Positions 6,678 to 6,963 of a stretch of 6,963 nucleotides of DNA are shown here, piece after piece (position 1 is the stretch's first letter; every line of letters starts with the position of its first letter). The stretch is from Pseudomonadota bacterium (GTDB taxonomy: Bacteria; Pseudomonadota; Alphaproteobacteria; Rhizobiales; Xanthobacteraceae). The stretch covers positions 1 to 6,963 of the forward strand of contig JAEWCJ010000118.1 in NCBI GenBank assembly GCA_023390695.1, in the 5' to 3' direction. Made by a program: the position numbers and the translations under genes. Below the pieces are notes generated by a model. It had not been told where the DNA came from. It worked only from the letters and a program-made list of their open reading frames with translations, and made no database searches.

Positions 6678-6963
6678 AATAAGCTCGGCGCGTATTTCCC
6701 GGCAACGCATCAAGGCCTTGATGATGTGCTTTTCGACCATGTTGCGGGAAATCCCAAGCCTGTCTGCGATTTCGCCGTTCGGCATGCCGTGCAGACGGCT
6801 GAGAATGAAGACTTCCTGGCAGCGGTTCGGCAGATTCTCAATCGCACGCGCCATCAGAACGAGGCATTGTCTGCCGTTGAGGATACGCTCCTGCGACGGG
6901 CTATCGGCCGGCTGATCCTCCGCAGCGATCTCCGGCAAAAACAATTGGGAGTCAGCAAGAGAG
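6672..6963 (-). CDS. FecI-type ECF sigma factor, C-terminal part (cut by window edge)
   Basis: The frame stays open to the window end, so only the last 96 or so residues are visible; region 2 and the start codon lie outside. What remains is sigma region 4. A variable linker (SPSQERIL) leads into helices containing AIENLPNRCQEVFILSRLHG, then a helix-turn-helix (GEIADRLGISRNMVEKHI) that would contact the -35 element, and KALMRCR. The EIADRLGIS..MVEKHI..AL..CR pattern is characteristic of FecI-like extracytoplasmic-function sigma factors, which direct transcription of their partner receptor gene. The TAG stop lies 90 bases before fecR, a wider gap than the overlapping or nearly touching sigma/anti-sigma pairs often seen. 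A TTG at 6942-6944 is only an internal codon here, not a true start. Confidence 0.9.
   Translation of the reverse strand, partial: SLADSQLFLPEIAAEDQPADSPSQERILNGRQCLVLMARAIENLPNRCQEVFILSRLHGMPNGEIADRLGISRNMVEKHIIKALMRCREIRAELIF

Noticed and set aside
1..6963. CRISPR array, tRNA/rRNA, insertion sequence or defence island
   Set aside because: No regularly spaced repeats, structural RNA signatures, transposase or terminal inverted repeats, or defence-type genes were seen on either strand.

Overview
The window looks like chromosomal DNA from a high-GC alphaproteobacterium of the Bradyrhizobium/Rhodopseudomonas/Afipia type (Nitrobacteraceae). This rests on the alphaproteobacterial FlhA, on a small conserved-looking membrane protein of a kind I recall from Bradyrhizobium-like genomes, and on a textbook-spaced EcfG (general stress response) promoter. 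The genus is inference; no database search was possible.

Left part, plus strand (1-2784). After a short non-coding lead with a GC-rich hairpin comes a complete flhA, the large membrane subunit of the flagellar type III export gate. A 215-base gap follows. It carries a GGAAC-N17-CGTT motif matching the EcfG promoter consensus, then a leader of about 130 bases. The leader ends at a 73-codon gene for a single-span membrane protein of unknown function. A strong intrinsic terminator (2756-2784) closes this strand. Neither fliR nor flhB directly follows flhA.

Right part, minus strand (2843-6963). This is a cell-surface signalling cassette of the FecI/FecR/FecA type, transcribed leftward: the C-terminal part of an ECF sigma factor (cut by the window edge), a full-length FecR-type anti-sigma/sensor, and a TonB-dependent transducer receptor with an N-terminal STN signalling domain. 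Such systems sense an extracellular iron source, usually heme or a ferric siderophore. The ligand-loaded receptor signals through its STN domain to the periplasmic part of FecR, which then controls the sigma factor that transcribes the receptor gene. The receptor's plug and barrel motifs look closest to the heme/hemoglobin/HasR-like group. However, the histidine usually found between the FRAP-like and NPNL-like boxes is absent, so the substrate is left open.

The two halves converge at about 2784-2843 and share no obvious function. I found no CRISPR array, tRNA, rRNA, insertion sequence or defence system. The most noteworthy items are the EcfG promoter with its unusual leader in front of the small membrane protein, the atypical heme-type receptor, and the palindromes and hairpin in the two spacers of the signalling cassette.
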